Assembly (NCBI GenBank): GCA_019009955.1
Contig: CM032233.1
Span: forward strand, 119,175,001 to 119,239,000
Direction of reading: 5' to 3'
From: Riptortus pedestris
Lineage: Eukaryota > Arthropoda > Insecta > Hemiptera > Alydidae
DNA length: 64,000 bases
Shown here: one piece after another, positions 1 through 12,503 of the stretch
How positions within the stretch are numbered: the first letter of the stretch is position 1
Layout: every line of letters starts with the position of its first letter
Notes under the pieces: generated by a model
The model's input: the letters and a program-made list of their open reading frames with translations, nothing else
Databases searched by the model: none
What the model was told of the DNA's origin: nothing
Program-made: the position numbers and the translations under genes

Positions 1-458
1 AAGATACATTTTCACTTACTATCTTAAATCTTCAATTCCTGTTTACATAGATTTCTTTTAATTTCAGAAATAATGAATATTATGTGGGATGACGTCCCAA
101 CCATCCAATCCTTCCGTCGTTCCAGCAGACGGGAATTCTGCTAAGCTACGGCTAGCTTACGGGCAAATGGCTCTTTTATTATCATGATCACTCCACGGTA
201 GGCTTCGAGTTTTGTGGCTCCCTTTTAAATATATTGTTCTCAGACAATAAAAAGATCTTCAAGTCCCACTGAACCCTCTTTATTCGTTTTGCCGTCCTGG
301 GCATTTACTATGCTGAATTTTAAAATTAAGTCACATTATAGTAAAATACAGCAGGAGAATAGAATACTCATGATAAACAACTTTAACCAATGTGGCAATT
401 CGAATTGTTAACAGACAAAAATGCCATCGGAATATATCACCTGAAGATATTTTTATCC
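1..458. other. Unassigned AT-rich sequence
   Basis: No open frame, splice-flanked exon or recognised repeat was found here. A slightly GC-richer patch at about 90-240 has no coding pattern that I recognise. The interval ends at the TTAA that begins the first piggyBac-type element. Confidence 0.4.
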
Positions 459-905
459 TTAACCCTAGAATACTAACCTACGTAAAGTTTACTCATAGAG
501 TGTAGGGAAACTCATGCCACCATTTTAGAAATGTGGCGCTTCCTGGAGCCAGGTATACTTCCTCCATTTAGTAGTGTTTGAGACGTGGTGAAGGTCACAT
601 TTGTTTATCAGCCCAGTTCGGAACGGTACATCATCAAAGTAAAGACGGTGAGTAAAATTTGCCCATAGTTATTAATAAGAGAATATTATGTGCGTAATAT
701 TTACTCCCAGTTAGCAATAGAGTATTAATATTACTGGAGTATTTTTACTCATAGATATTACTAAGAGAATATTATGTAAGTAATATTTACTCATAGTTAT
801 CAATAAACATTAGTGATTATTTAGAATGGGTACAGTAATAGTTGTCAAATAATTCGGTATTTTTTTATATAATTCTGTTTTTGCAAACCGACCATTATTC
901 TGAGA

Positions 906-1310
906 ATGGAGGAGCATAGAATTACCAGTATTGAAGAATTATGGAGAGTTTTTAATGAAGATGCCATTGATGAAGAAGAGGACGGTATGCTGGAGATTGA
1001 TTCAGATGACAGTGTCGCAGACCCTGATTATATTCCTGGAGATGAGGATACATGTCAGGAGAAGGATATTGAAGAGCAGGTAGTACATTCTATAATAGAT
1101 TTTGTGAATGAAGTAACAATTTCTACTTCTCAACCAAAAAGGGGGGAAAAGACCTTCCACAAAGGAAAATTCAAAGGATTCCTCCTGATTACTCACAAAT
1201 CCCAATTTTCTCATTACCAGGAGAGGAGGTGCAAGGTAGGAATGGTTTTATATGGCAAACAACTAAGCCAAACAGAATTGATAAAATAGCTGTAAAAAAT
1301 ATAATAATAT
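906..1310 (+). pseudogene. piggyBac transposase N-terminal fragment
   Basis: The frame from ATG at 906 gives a strongly acidic segment (EEDGMLEIDSDDSVADPDY), as at the N terminus of many piggyBac transposases. After the A/G run at about 1135-1145 the family-like frame shifts. The next frame reads SLPGEEVQGRNGFIWQ followed by TKPNRIDKIAVKN, resembling the conserved G-x-W then N-I/V stretch that leads into the transposase domain. The annotated ORF running to 1289 is therefore frameshifted. The catalytic DDD region does not follow. It cannot encode an active transposase as it stands. Confidence 0.65.
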
Positions 1311-1366
1311 AATGAGAAAGTGGGGAAACACCTACGCACTCACAAAATGAAGGCCAATTACAATCT

Positions 1367-1495
1367 ACCAAAGGTCCAAAGAAATATTGTTCATACAAGA
1401 AGAGGAGGTATACAACTACATATTGCGTAAAATGTTTTAAATCCATATGTAGTGAGCACCAAGTAAAATTCTGTTCGGAATGTGGATCAATTTAA
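1367..1495 (+). pseudogene. piggyBac C-terminal cysteine-rich domain
   Basis: A short open frame ending in TAA at 1493 reads KKYCSYKKRRYTTTYCVKC and then SICSEHQVKFCSECGS. The spacing of Cys and His (YC, YCVKC, SICSEH, FCSEC) is that of the zinc-binding C-terminal domain of piggyBac transposases, which binds the transposon ends. It is in a different frame from the N-terminal fragment and is separated from it by the deletion of the catalytic core. Confidence 0.7.
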
Positions 1496-1983
1496 AAAAA
1501 AAAATACTCATTATTTTTATATTGTATTATTTAATTTTTCAATTTATTTACAACCTATATTTACGAGTATAAATATGTTAACAATTAAATAAACTGAGAT
1601 TATAAAAACATGCCTAGCGATCTATTTCCAGTCTATTCCGCCTAGGAGTAAAATTTACTCATAGAAATACTCTATTGACCTCATTAAGGATAAGGTATAA
1701 TTCTGTATTTTTCGAATTGTATTTGGGCTAAATTAAAAACAACTCATCTCATTTTTACATTAAGCTATTATATCTATTGGAAATAACTTATGCGCAACTT
1801 AAATAATTAGTATCTAATATATCATCTATGATATATTTATGAATAATAAATATAATTAAAGAATATTATATTGTCTTGGTAATATTGTCAATCCTTATGA
1901 TCACCTTAGTATCACAATAGATATCAATTTCAACGAGACATCCCTGTGGATGCGATTATTCAGCTTGCTCAGAAACTGATTTT

Positions 1984-2124
1984 CGCAGATTTCCCTCAAG
2001 GGAAATCAACTATTGAGGTCGTACTCATGACGCGAGTTTCAAAAAATTTCTTCAAATGTCCATCGATTCTACCCAGGAGATGACGAAAATGAGGTCCGTT
2101 CAAAATTATATATATCTATATCTA

Positions 2125-2169
<45 letters not shown>

Positions 2170-2637
2170 CTGTTAACGCTCTAGCGGTCGCAATTTTTGT
2201 TTGATCGTTACCGAACTCGGAATTTAATCGTTTTATGTAAAAAGGAAGATCAAGTTCGTTAATGGCTGAAATCGGACCAGTGGGAGGGGGGTTTAGAGGG
2301 GGGATTTTCGAAATATCTCCGTTATTATGCGTCGGATCGAAAAATTGTATAGAATCAATCTTATTGGAAATTAAATTTACTATAAATATTGTTCTATACA
2401 TTTATTCTGTATCTTGAATATTAACCGAGATATTTGCATTTGTAATCTGCATTCTGAGTGAGCTGTTTGGTACTTTCCGAAGAGAGCTCTGGCGGCCGTT
2501 TTCGTAACTATTCGTCCCTCGTGTATAAGTTTAGTGATCCCTTACTACTTACTACACTTGTTATTGGGCGGATTTCTCTATTGTAAAACTTCACGTGGGA
2601 AATCTGGTTAGTTTACGCAGCCCCTGCGTGACGGACT
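1984..2637 (+). mobile_element. HINE copy 1, near complete
   Basis: It starts with GCAGATTTCCCTCAAGGGAAAT, runs through the conserved block ending GAGGTCCGTTCAAAATTATA, and has a (TA)n tract at about 2107-2165. The block TGTTAACGCTCTAGCGGTCG and the G-run region follow. It ends with GGAAATCTGG, the hairpin ACGCAG-CCC-CTGCGT and GACGGACT next to a T-run. No coding capacity. An ORF at 2126-2401 on the other strand is only a by-product of the repeat. I interpret the family as a non-autonomous Helentron derivative. Confidence 0.75.
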
Positions 2638-2706
2638 TTTTATAAATACCATTGAATCACTAAGCCCTTATCTAAGAGTCTATTACTAGAATATATGATC
2701 AATTTT

Positions 2707-2824
2707 GGCAGATTTCCCTTAGGGGAAATCAGCTATTGAGGTTGTACCCATGATGGGATTTTCAAAAAACTTCTTCCAATGTTCAACGATCCTACCTATG
2801 AGATGACGAAAATGAGGTAGGTTT

Positions 2825-2869
<45 letters not shown>

Positions 2870-3335
2870 TGTTACGCTTTAGCGGTCGTAATTTTTGCCT
2901 GATCTATATCAAACTCGATATATAAACGTTTTATGTAAAAATGAAGATGAAGTTTGTTAACGGCTAATATCGGACCAGTGGGGGGGGGGGGGTTTAGAGG
3001 AGGAGGAATTTAAAAATTCAATTATCTCCGTTGTTATGCGTCAGATCGAAAATTTGTATGGAATCAATCTTTTTGCAAATGTTATGTTCTATAAATGTTG
3101 TTATGCACATCCTTTCATTATCTGGATTATTAGCCGAAATATTTGCATTTTTTTAGTTTTCCGCCCTCAGCAAACACCAACTCCTACTGTAATAAGCTGT
3201 TAAATTAAGAAGCACATTATTTGAAGCCTAAATAAAAAATATTACTCTCATTGAGGTTTTACGTTTTGTGATAAATGCAAATACATGACACCCGTAGGAA
3301 ATCTGCTTATTTAACGCAGCTCCTCCCTGATGGAA
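2707..3335 (+). mobile_element. HINE copy 2, diverged
   Basis: Same orientation as copy 1 and only 69 bases downstream of it, so the pair looks like a head-to-tail array. It has the 5' palindrome (CCCTTAGGGG), (TA)n at about 2828-2866, a G-run of about 11, and a decayed 3' hairpin (ACGCAGCTCCTCCCTGA). The decay of the hairpin suggests an older insertion than copy 1. Confidence 0.7.
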
Positions 3336-3917
3336 TTTTTATAGCTGTCCCCCTATGTTTACGAACATTTCCAGGATACGTTTAGAGTTGTTAATCTCAT
3401 CGCTCGATATAAACGCTACTAAAATATCTCTAGCCTCCAAACTAACAAGAATAAACTTCGTTTAATTTGGGAAACCAATGGTCCATTCTTAAGAATGGAG
3501 TTTCACCCACGATTACAAGCTTTTTTATGACTTCTTAATTCAAAATTATATTTCTAAGGTAAAATATTATTTTTTTCATATTTTAAATTCTTGATATTCA
3601 TCCGCCAGTGGGAAATTTTCAGGTAAGAAGTATACATGTAATTACCCAACGTAAGAAAGGCCTATATTTCATATATGGTTTCTCCTTATAACTATAAATT
3701 TACTTCCTTTAAGTGCTTCATTTTTATTTTCGAGATTTTTAGGAGTATAATAGAAGAAAAACAAACATTATTAGTGAAGAATATTTATTCAAAAAAGTAA
3801 CTTCACTACATATAAAAAGACTATTTTCTAAACTGTAAAAATTTAATTGAAATTATACTAATTAGTATTATTAAATATTGTATATATTAGTATTATTAAA
3901 TATTATGTATATATTGT

Positions 3918-4165
3918 ATATAAAATATTCGAAATATCTTCGTTATTATAAGTCACGTCAAAAAATTGTATAAACCCAATCTAATTGCAAATTTAGTTTC
4001 CTATAAATAATGTTAATGCATTTGTTCTCTAGCTTGTATATTAACCGAGATATAAGCCATTGTTTTGTTTTCAGTTATCTACAAACCCTGCTCTTACCCA
4101 TTCCATATTAGCAATAAGCTCTAATATCATGAACTACTTTATTCGGAGCTTAAATAAAGAATATA
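3918..4165 (+). mobile_element. HINE fragment, middle part
   Basis: This matches the segment after the G-run block: AAATATCTTCGTTATTATAAG, then ATTAACCGAGATAT, then the stretch ending in TTAAATAAAGAATATAG. The 5' part is absent. It stops where the SINE starts at 4171, and no clear continuation was found on the far side. Confidence 0.55.
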
Positions 4166-4170
4166 GGGGG

Positions 4171-4384
4171 GGGGCTCAGGTTAGCCATGTGAGTTAAAGA
4201 ATTGACGTTAATATCACACGGTAAACCTAGAGAGGTGAGTTCGATTCCCGCCTAGGCAAAGAAATTTCTTTAGTGTCAAAATTTATTAAATACAATCCTT
4301 AGTCCAACCCTGGCTAGACTAACCTAAGGGCTATGAGTGGTATCCCGTCCCAATTGGCCATAGCTTCAATAAATAATTTAATTT
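4171..4384 (+). mobile_element. tRNA-derived SINE, copy 1
   Basis: It begins GGGGCTCAGGTTAGCCATG and contains an A-box-like stretch (GTTAGCCATGTGAGTTAAAG) and a B-box-like GAGTTCGATTCCCGCC, the internal RNA polymerase III promoter elements of tRNA-derived SINEs. It shares its length and body with copies at 18579 and 26876 but is more diverged (for example CCAACCCTGGCTAGACTAAC). The tail is AT-rich (CAATAAATAATTTAATTT). No clear target-site duplication. Confidence 0.75.
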
Positions 4385-4389
4385 AATTA

Positions 4390-6740
4390 ATGACAAATAT
4401 CGTCTTCACTCATTTATTGTGTGAAATATGTCTCATTATTAGCGGTGTAACGTCATCATTTAAGATTTTACATCCTAATCTGCATATTTGTTTATTTGAC
4501 CAATACCACATTCGATATTTAACAGTTTCGCGGTGGGGGAGAGGGGTTTATTGGGAAAAATATTTGAAAACTCGAAAAATCTCGGACACTGTGATTCGCA
4601 TCAAGACAGTTTTATATAACCACTGTCTGGAGCTTTAATTTTCTACCTTTTCTTAACCCCCACTTCTATTCATCCGAAGTCGCTAGAAATCTTAAGTTCA
4701 ACTAACATCTTGATTCCTGTTTACAGAGGCTTCAAGCCGAGGGAAAAATAGAGAATAGGTGGCGAGATGATATTATCAGCGTATCATATTCAAGAGCGTG
4801 GGAAATGAGCTTATTTTATTAAGCGCCTAAGTGAGGGGTTTTTTATTACAAAATAAATAATATTAAAGCACCAAACAATCAGAACGTTCACCAATTCAAC
4901 CTTGCTATATCATTGGAAACTGTTATACGCTCCAATCAATCCGTAGTATTACACCTTTTGTAATTTAAAACTTTGGTAAAGCTAACATGAAACGCAAACT
5001 ATTTACTTACTCTTTCGCCCTAGAAATAACCACAGCTCAAACAAATGTTTGAAACATCCTTATCTAAACTTATTTAGGTTACTAGTTTATCATATAGTTA
5101 GGTACAAAGTTTATCAGGATTCTAGTTTTCTGGTAACTTGTAAATATCACTGAGTGCCAACAGTTATAATTAAATGTAGTCATACAGATATATTTACCTT
5201 AAGGGAAATCTGCTAAATAAGGCGGAAGAAGTTGTTAAAAAAGGCTGAAAATCATAAAATACTCATATTGTAGAACATAACATATTCGATTAGATTAGTA
5301 AAATAGTATTTTTTTATATGACAAATCATATCTGGATAATTTAAGTGCTTAAATTTAACCCCTTGTCTAATTGTTGACTCATTTTGACCTGATTCCGGAA
5401 TTAGCTTTGGATGGTTCTTCAGTTTTTAATGCTAATTATAAATATTATGTTTGGTAATCATTAAATAACATTTACGGCAGGTAGGTGCATCAGATAACGG
5501 AAATTCCTTCCGCTCAGGAGAAGTTTTTTTTTTTTTAGTCCTTTTAAAGGAAACAAGCACTTCAACAGAAAAGTTTTTTAAATTAATTAACTGTATGTTT
5601 GTTAATATCTGAGAACTGTTGGAGTTGTTTTAAAAGGTATTTAGATTTATGGAGGTGGTTACAAAACAGAAAGTAACACTTAATCATTAGGTTATTATAA
5701 ATTTACTGTTATAATTTATAGATACGAAAATTACCCCTAATGGGGAAGTATATAAGCCACAAAAATGTAGAGAAAATATGTAATAAAATTTGCTTGGAAA
5801 AAAGGGGTTTTATTTACCCTTGCCATAAAGAAAAAAAAATCATTTGAATATTCATATTCCATTACCCAAAACGGGCATATTAAAAAAGCGGTAGACACTG
5901 ATCAAATATGCATCGTCACATATTGAAATGTACCCCAAGGATAATCTGTAGATTAAGGATGAAATCTGTGAGTGAGGTAGGTGGTCTTTTAGAGAGGCTA
6001 GAGGGCTCGCCAGTTCAACGCTTTACTCTTCTCAAATAGAAATCTTTCACGGCTACCGCATTTTAAATGCCAGCCCATGTAGACAAATCTCACACATGAT
6101 TCACTGTTTATGTTGAAAAATTATTTTTCTTTTCATAGTTTAAAAAATTCCCACGAGCAGTGACTACATAAATGACGCAGGTTTTCAGTTTTCATCAACC
6201 ATTAGTTAGTTGTTTTATGTAGAGGCGACTTCTTGATCCCGTGATCAGGAAAAACTGATTTCCTCGGAAAAGACCAACTGAGTGATCAAGAACATGCTTG
6301 ATTTCCCGTTACCTTTTGCAACAGACCTCCCAACAATAAACGAATCTCTAGTCTCGGTAGGGGCAAATAACATATAACAAACTGTAACACTGTATTTAAA
6401 TAGCAATGTGCAATATATACTGCTCAAAAATGAATAGGGATATAGGTTATTTTTTCTTATCCTATTAATTTTAATTAAATCGATCTTAATTAAATTCTTT
6501 TTTATGGGGGAAAAGACAATAATTTCTAATAAATATTAATGATATTTGTAATAAAAAGAAAAAAAAAATATGCTAGGCCCCATACATACCACAAAACAGC
6601 CAATATCCCTATTCATTTTCGAGCAGTTTATATAATGTAGTACCTGTTTACAGCTCTGAGGAAGAGAAAATAAAATTCTCAAAATATTGAACTGGACTAA
6701 AAACTCTTTCATCAACACTGACCACAAGCCACAACAAACA
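4390..6740. other. Mostly unassigned, with small repeat remnants
   Basis: Little supportable content. A solo HINE 5' end in minus orientation lies at about 5196-5216 (CCTTAAGGGAAATCTGCT). The stretch 4726-4821 follows a 3'-splice-site-like TTCCTGTTTACAG and is open for about 30 codons, but it has no donor site or family resemblance. The 82-residue ORF at 4390-4638 shows no recognised motif. The stretch 5940-6180 is slightly less AT-rich but unrecognised. Confidence 0.35.
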
Positions 6741-6748
6741 ACCACACC

Positions 6749-8320
<1,572 letters not shown>

Positions 8321-8340
8321 GATATATATATATATATATA
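8321..8340. repeat. (TA)10 tract
   Basis: Simple dinucleotide run at the upstream side of the LINE fragment. Confidence 0.9.
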
Positions 8341-8344
8341 AAAG

Positions 8345-10346
8345 GAGTAGAAGACTATTAAAAATGACTAATTATTTGGACAACTTTCTTGTCATTTACA
8401 ACTTTACTGTTTTTATCTACACTTCTTAATTACTTGTGCAAAAGAAAAAAAAACATATTAGGAAGACCAAATGATTGATTCCCTTACCTATTGAGGTGAC
8501 ATTACAAACGAAAACTACCTATTTCTTTATTCAAGCAGCTAATTGCCACATGATGCTGCGTGGCAAATGAAACATTTTTTAATAGCGAGTTACTACATTT
8601 TAAAATTTTACTAATGTTATAGTATACTTTCATGGCGGGAAAATTATTTATAAAAAATCAATAAAGAGAAGAAAAAAATCATTCGTTCCCATTTTTTTAT
8701 TCTAAAAATACTTACCACCCTGTTAACAATAACGTCTCCCATCGTACAAGCATTCTTTACCTAGTTCTGGGGTTTTATGGCACCCCAACTTTATTTTTAT
8801 TGCTTTTACTACTGTACACATTATATGACAATTATAACCTTTCCAATTTACGAGCACAATTTGAATGCAACTAGTAAACATCATTAAACAATTAACGGTG
8901 AAAAATTACAAGTATCCATTTGACCAATATCACACCTTAACAAAATTGAATAAATTTATAAACTTCTACAAAATGACTTATATAACAAAATAATTAAAGA
9001 GTCATACCTTAGTTTTTGGAGTGTTTGTCTCAGCTCCGCATCAAACGACGACGTACCCTGCTTATAGAGTACTTCATCGCACGTAAGTATTTTTCAACAT
9101 ACCTTGAATGAAATCATATACATACATTCCCATTAATAACATTACTGGATACTTAGAAATTATCAATCACTTTAAAATAGTAAAAATACTAAATATAAAT
9201 ATAAAGTAAACATATCGTTGTCGATCGATGGTTGATTGAAATTTGAAATATATCAGTTACTATGAGTTGGGTAAAAAAAAAGTCTATATATCCAATGTAT
9301 TTGGAATTCGTATACAATTATTGTTATATACTTTTTCTTTTCTTAACTGTAATATTAAGCAAGTTTTCTTTATATTTTGTTAGCCCAATTAGATCCCTGC
9401 GCATTACTTTCGTCTAATTTTTACAATAAGCAACTGACTAAATTTAAAATTCTTTTTACCAAGGCTTCTTACTACCAGGAAAATAGGGAATAGATTTTGA
9501 GATTAGATTACTAGTATACGCGAAATCTGCTTAGCTTACGCAGCACCTACGTGTCGGACTTTATTAATCGCAGAAACACTTATTTTTACTGAGCACAATT
9601 TTGAATATACTGTAATCGTGGAAAGCAAAGTATTTCTGGAACAATCGTAATGTTATGCTATGTTTCTGTCCATGTTAAATTTTGGGTTTTACCAAATCAA
9701 ATTAAAAAAAACTATAGAAAAACATTAAACGGGCTTTTACGGATCACTAGTAGTATGGAAAAATATAATTTTAAGCTTAATTCTTGAACTAATTAAACAT
9801 AATTTAGAGTCATTTAATTTCGGGAAATTCTTGGATTGGTTCTGACAATTATGATATTTGCTTGAAGTGGTTCAATGGAGAATTGAATATTTTTATATCA
9901 ATAAATAGCTAATGAGTTAATTCTACGTAGAAATAGAATGCTTATTTTTAAATGTTAACACAGAGAAATATAGTCATTCATTTGTAATTTTATATGAGAA
10001 AAGAACGTATTTTGGAATTTAAAATTTATTTTTCTTTTTAAGAAAGTCACGCAACTTAGCTAAGGTTTTTGTACCAACATTTATTTTATTCGGGTTTTTG
10101 GTTACAAGAATTCCTATGCCACTCAACGTTTTTTACAAATCTTAATATAATCCACTCCTATAAATCATTTAATATAAATATTAAACCACTCTCGTGATCT
10201 TATTCAGGTCTCAGTCGTTTGCAAGAGCTAAGTTTCCACTGAAATAAATTCCATTGAAAGACTTAAATAAATATGAGTAACTAAAATAAAAACTATATTC
10301 CTTTATAGTTAACAGATGACTCACCTTAAATATAGTTGCGTTGTAT
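8345..10346. other. Unassigned AT-rich sequence
   Basis: A solo HINE 3' end lies at about 9518-9560, plus orientation (GAAATCTGCTTAGCTTACGCAG, then a decayed hairpin and TCGGACT). A 70-base stretch at 9013-9082 on the plus strand is bounded by CCTTAG and GTAAGT and is open, but too short to call. If the minus-strand gene is real, this interval lies downstream of its stop codon and may include its 3' untranslated region. Confidence 0.35.
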
Positions 10347-10510
10347 CTATGCAACACGAACTGCCGCCAATTTAGAGATGACTGATGCTGTCTTCTCAGT
10401 CATCCGAAGCACGAAGTAGGAAAGGGCAGAGCTGAGAATACCAGGGATTCCTATAACGGGAATAACAAGCTTTGTATCAAAGGGACGAGAAGTGACAATT
10501 TGAGATCCAA
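10347..10510 (-). CDS. Candidate terminal coding exon, unknown gene
   Basis: On the minus strand an AG (ATATCATTAG) precedes 164 bases open in one frame only, ending at a TAG (10347-10349). The exon starts with two bases that complete the single base left by the exon at 11359-11493, giving Val. It encodes 53 residues after that codon, including a hydrophobic stretch KLVIPVIGIPGILSSALSYF that could span a membrane near the C terminus. Two points weaken the call. A better 3' splice site lies inside (GGTATTCTCAG) and would give only a 10-residue tail. A consensus donor (AAG/GTGAGT) follows the stop at about 10326, so an intron in the 3' untranslated region is possible. I do not recognise the protein. 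Confidence 0.35.
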
Positions 10511-10651
10511 CTAATGATATAGATCAAGTGACAAACATTGTGGTTGACAGCAGGCAGCCTCGAGGACATTTATACCAAATCACTTTTCTCAAGATCGGAT
10601 TTACAGCAATAGTGAGATTTACAGCCAATTTACACTCAAAAGTGCAGTACA

Positions 10652-10655
<4 letters not shown>

Positions 10656-10707
<52 letters not shown>

Positions 10708-10745
10708 ATAAAAATATACATGCACACACACACACACACAAGCAA
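10656..10745. repeat. (TA)n and (CA)n microsatellites
   Basis: About 22 TA units at 10656-10701 and a (CA)n run at about 10722-10740. They lie in the intron between the last two exon candidates. ORFs across this stretch are artefacts of the repeat. Confidence 0.95.
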
Positions 10746-11358
10746 GTAGACATTATGTTTTATAATACATTTTGAAACTTTTTCATTTAGTTTAAATCTG
10801 GCATTATCTTATGAATCATTATTTGGTATATATGCAGTTTAAAAAACAACTTGTTATATGTATTACAATGTTTAATACAAAGCTAAAAGATTAACTTACC
10901 AATATCCTCAATTGAGATGATAAAAATTATTAAAAATTGAATGAAAAAATCGTAAACTATTATCATTATTTTGAAAAAATAATAGAAGTTATTACTACCA
11001 AAAAAAATATATATATATATTTAACTAGAAGATTGAGCTCTCCAGCGAACATTTGTTTGAGGGCTTATGTTTAAATAAGCTACAGCTAGCATTTAATTGA
11101 ACACAAAAATCTTTAAACTGTAAATTTAGTTCTAACGTTTGACAATCATGATAAACACTACTGTAAAAGCACAAAATGGTCAACTGTTTAATTTGCATAA
11201 ATGAGTTGTACAAAATTGTGTGTACATTAGATATTGGGCAATTATGAATGGGGAAATTAAGATTCCTATGCTTATTTACATACCTTTTATCACATGTTGA
11301 TCTATGATATAAATTTACTGAACACTATTGAAATAGTACCGAACGGCTCATTACAAAC

Positions 11359-11493
11359 CTTTAATTGTGATTAAAATTGCTTTCCTGGTATGTGGATCCA
11401 AAGCAGAGTTAAAGTCGTCTTGAGTGCTGAAGGAACGACGGGAGGAATCGGAAACTCGCTTTGAGAAATACTTCCGGCCCTGTTCTCCAGTTT
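11359..11493 (-). CDS. Candidate internal exon, unknown gene
   Basis: The best-supported exon in the window. On the minus strand it has a strong polypyrimidine acceptor (GGTTCCTTTTTCAG) and an AAAG/GTTTGT donor. The 135 bases are open with phase 2 + 44 codons + 1. The coding looks host-like: charged and polar, with RKYFSKRVSDSSRRSFSTQ and ALDPHTRKAILITIK. The serine/arginine patch (RVSDSSRRS) resembles a phosphorylation-rich linker. Its phases join exactly to the exon upstream (11954-12051, Gln then Glu at the junction) and downstream (10347-10510). Product not recognised. Confidence 0.55.
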
Positions 11494-11953
11494 CTGAAAA
11501 AGGAACCGGAAATTTATTTAAAAGATATTGAGGCTGAAATACTATCCCCCCAGCAGGAAAAACAAATCGTTCGTTCGACAGAGAAAGTACACTCACAACT
11601 CTAGAGTTAACTTTTTATAGTTATAGTTAATGTTATTTCAATAAATGTTTTAAAAACATTTAAAGAAACGATAAAAATAAGACGCCCCATGTATAGAGGA
11701 GTATATTTGCAATAGCATAACAATCCGGTCTTTAAAAGGGAATGAGTATGGGGCAATTACAGATAAGGGCTTAAGAGCTAATCCGCACTAGTCTTTAGTC
11801 ACCGGAAGAATGGTATTGTATGCGCAACAGCCTATCTCATAAGAGTGTGACATATGTGGTGGGGGTAGGAGGCGGAGCCAGGGGGTGCAGCTAGGGGTGG
11901 TAAGGAGGTGGGGGATGCAACCCAGTGCATTACTTGGGGAGGGGAAAAACTAC

Positions 11954-12051
11954 CTTGGAAATTCCTTAATATCGGTTCACTCCTACTCTTGACCACAGGT
12001 GAATCGCCACTGTCCAGCCACTCCTCCAGGCCATCTCCAATGTTCAGCCGG
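11954..12051 (-). CDS. Candidate internal exon, unknown gene
   Basis: Minus strand, 98 bases. The acceptor is GGAATAG (weak pyrimidine tract) and the donor CCAAG/GTAGTT. It is open with phase 1 + 32 codons + 1, encoding RLNIGDGLEEWLDSGDSP and then VVKSRSEPILRNFQ. It is acidic and GC-richer than the surrounding DNA. The single leftover base joins the next exon in phase. The first base completes a Ser codon with the two bases left by the exon at 39079-39180. The ORF continues past the donor into proline-rich, low-complexity intron sequence, so the donor is preferred as the boundary. Confidence 0.5.
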
Positions 12052-12463
12052 CTATTCCGAAAGGTACACATCACAACTGGTTTGAGGATTGCATCAGATC
12101 ATCCTTTTAAAAAATATAAAATAAAACGCTTGCTTAAAAAAATGGATAAAACATATAATAACTGAGTAGATATAGGGGGGCATAGGTAAACCAAACGGCC
12201 TTAACAACGAAAAAGAAATTGCCAATTGGTTCTACATGAAAAACATTTTCACTCCGAACTCGTACTGCAGAACCTGAAGCAAAAAAAATAGAATATTCGT
12301 CTTCAATTTAGTCCATTATATTCAATTTTCTATGATATCAAACAGCCCGCCTTCCAGACCTTCCAAAGTAATGAGAATTTCATTTACCTTAAAACTCAAA
12401 TTAAAATCCAATAAACATACTAAAAGACGTATTTTTATTGTATAATGACGTCGTTTTATATAC

Positions 12464-12503
<40 letters not shown>

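Larger units (their letters stand above)
463..1687 (+). mobile_element. piggyBac-like element, internally deleted
   Basis: The left end is TTAA followed by CCCTAGAA, the classic piggyBac terminus (TTAA at 459-462). Short repeats of the form GTAAA(A/G)TTTACTCATAG or GTAATATTTACTC recur at 484-500, 690-808 and 1647-1665, as subterminal repeats. Inside are an acidic N-terminal reading frame and a separate C-terminal cysteine-rich domain, with the DDD catalytic core missing. The right end is not firmly resolved: the TTAA at 1684-1687 is a candidate, but the base next to it does not mirror the left terminus. The family assignment rests on the left end plus both protein pieces. Confidence 0.7.

Noticed and set aside
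2126..2401. 91-codon minus-strand ORF ending in Tyr-Ile repeats
   Set aside because: It is the HINE body read through a TA tract. Similar ORFs occur at 52162-52518, 57845-58084 and 62081-62516 in other copies, so it reflects the repeat and not a gene.
4171..4260. tRNA gene in the SINE heads at 4171, 18579 and 26876
   Set aside because: A- and B-box-like stretches are present but no full cloverleaf could be drawn. The dispersed copies with tails and target duplications show SINEs.
9013..9082. 70-base plus-strand exon candidate between CCTTAG and GTAAGT
   Set aside because: Open, but too short, with no phase partner nearby. The opposite strand is also open in part.
10326..10349. Consensus splice donor after the stop codon of the terminal exon candidate
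   Set aside because: No reading frame links it to a good acceptor without a stop. It may mark an intron in the untranslated region but cannot be supported.
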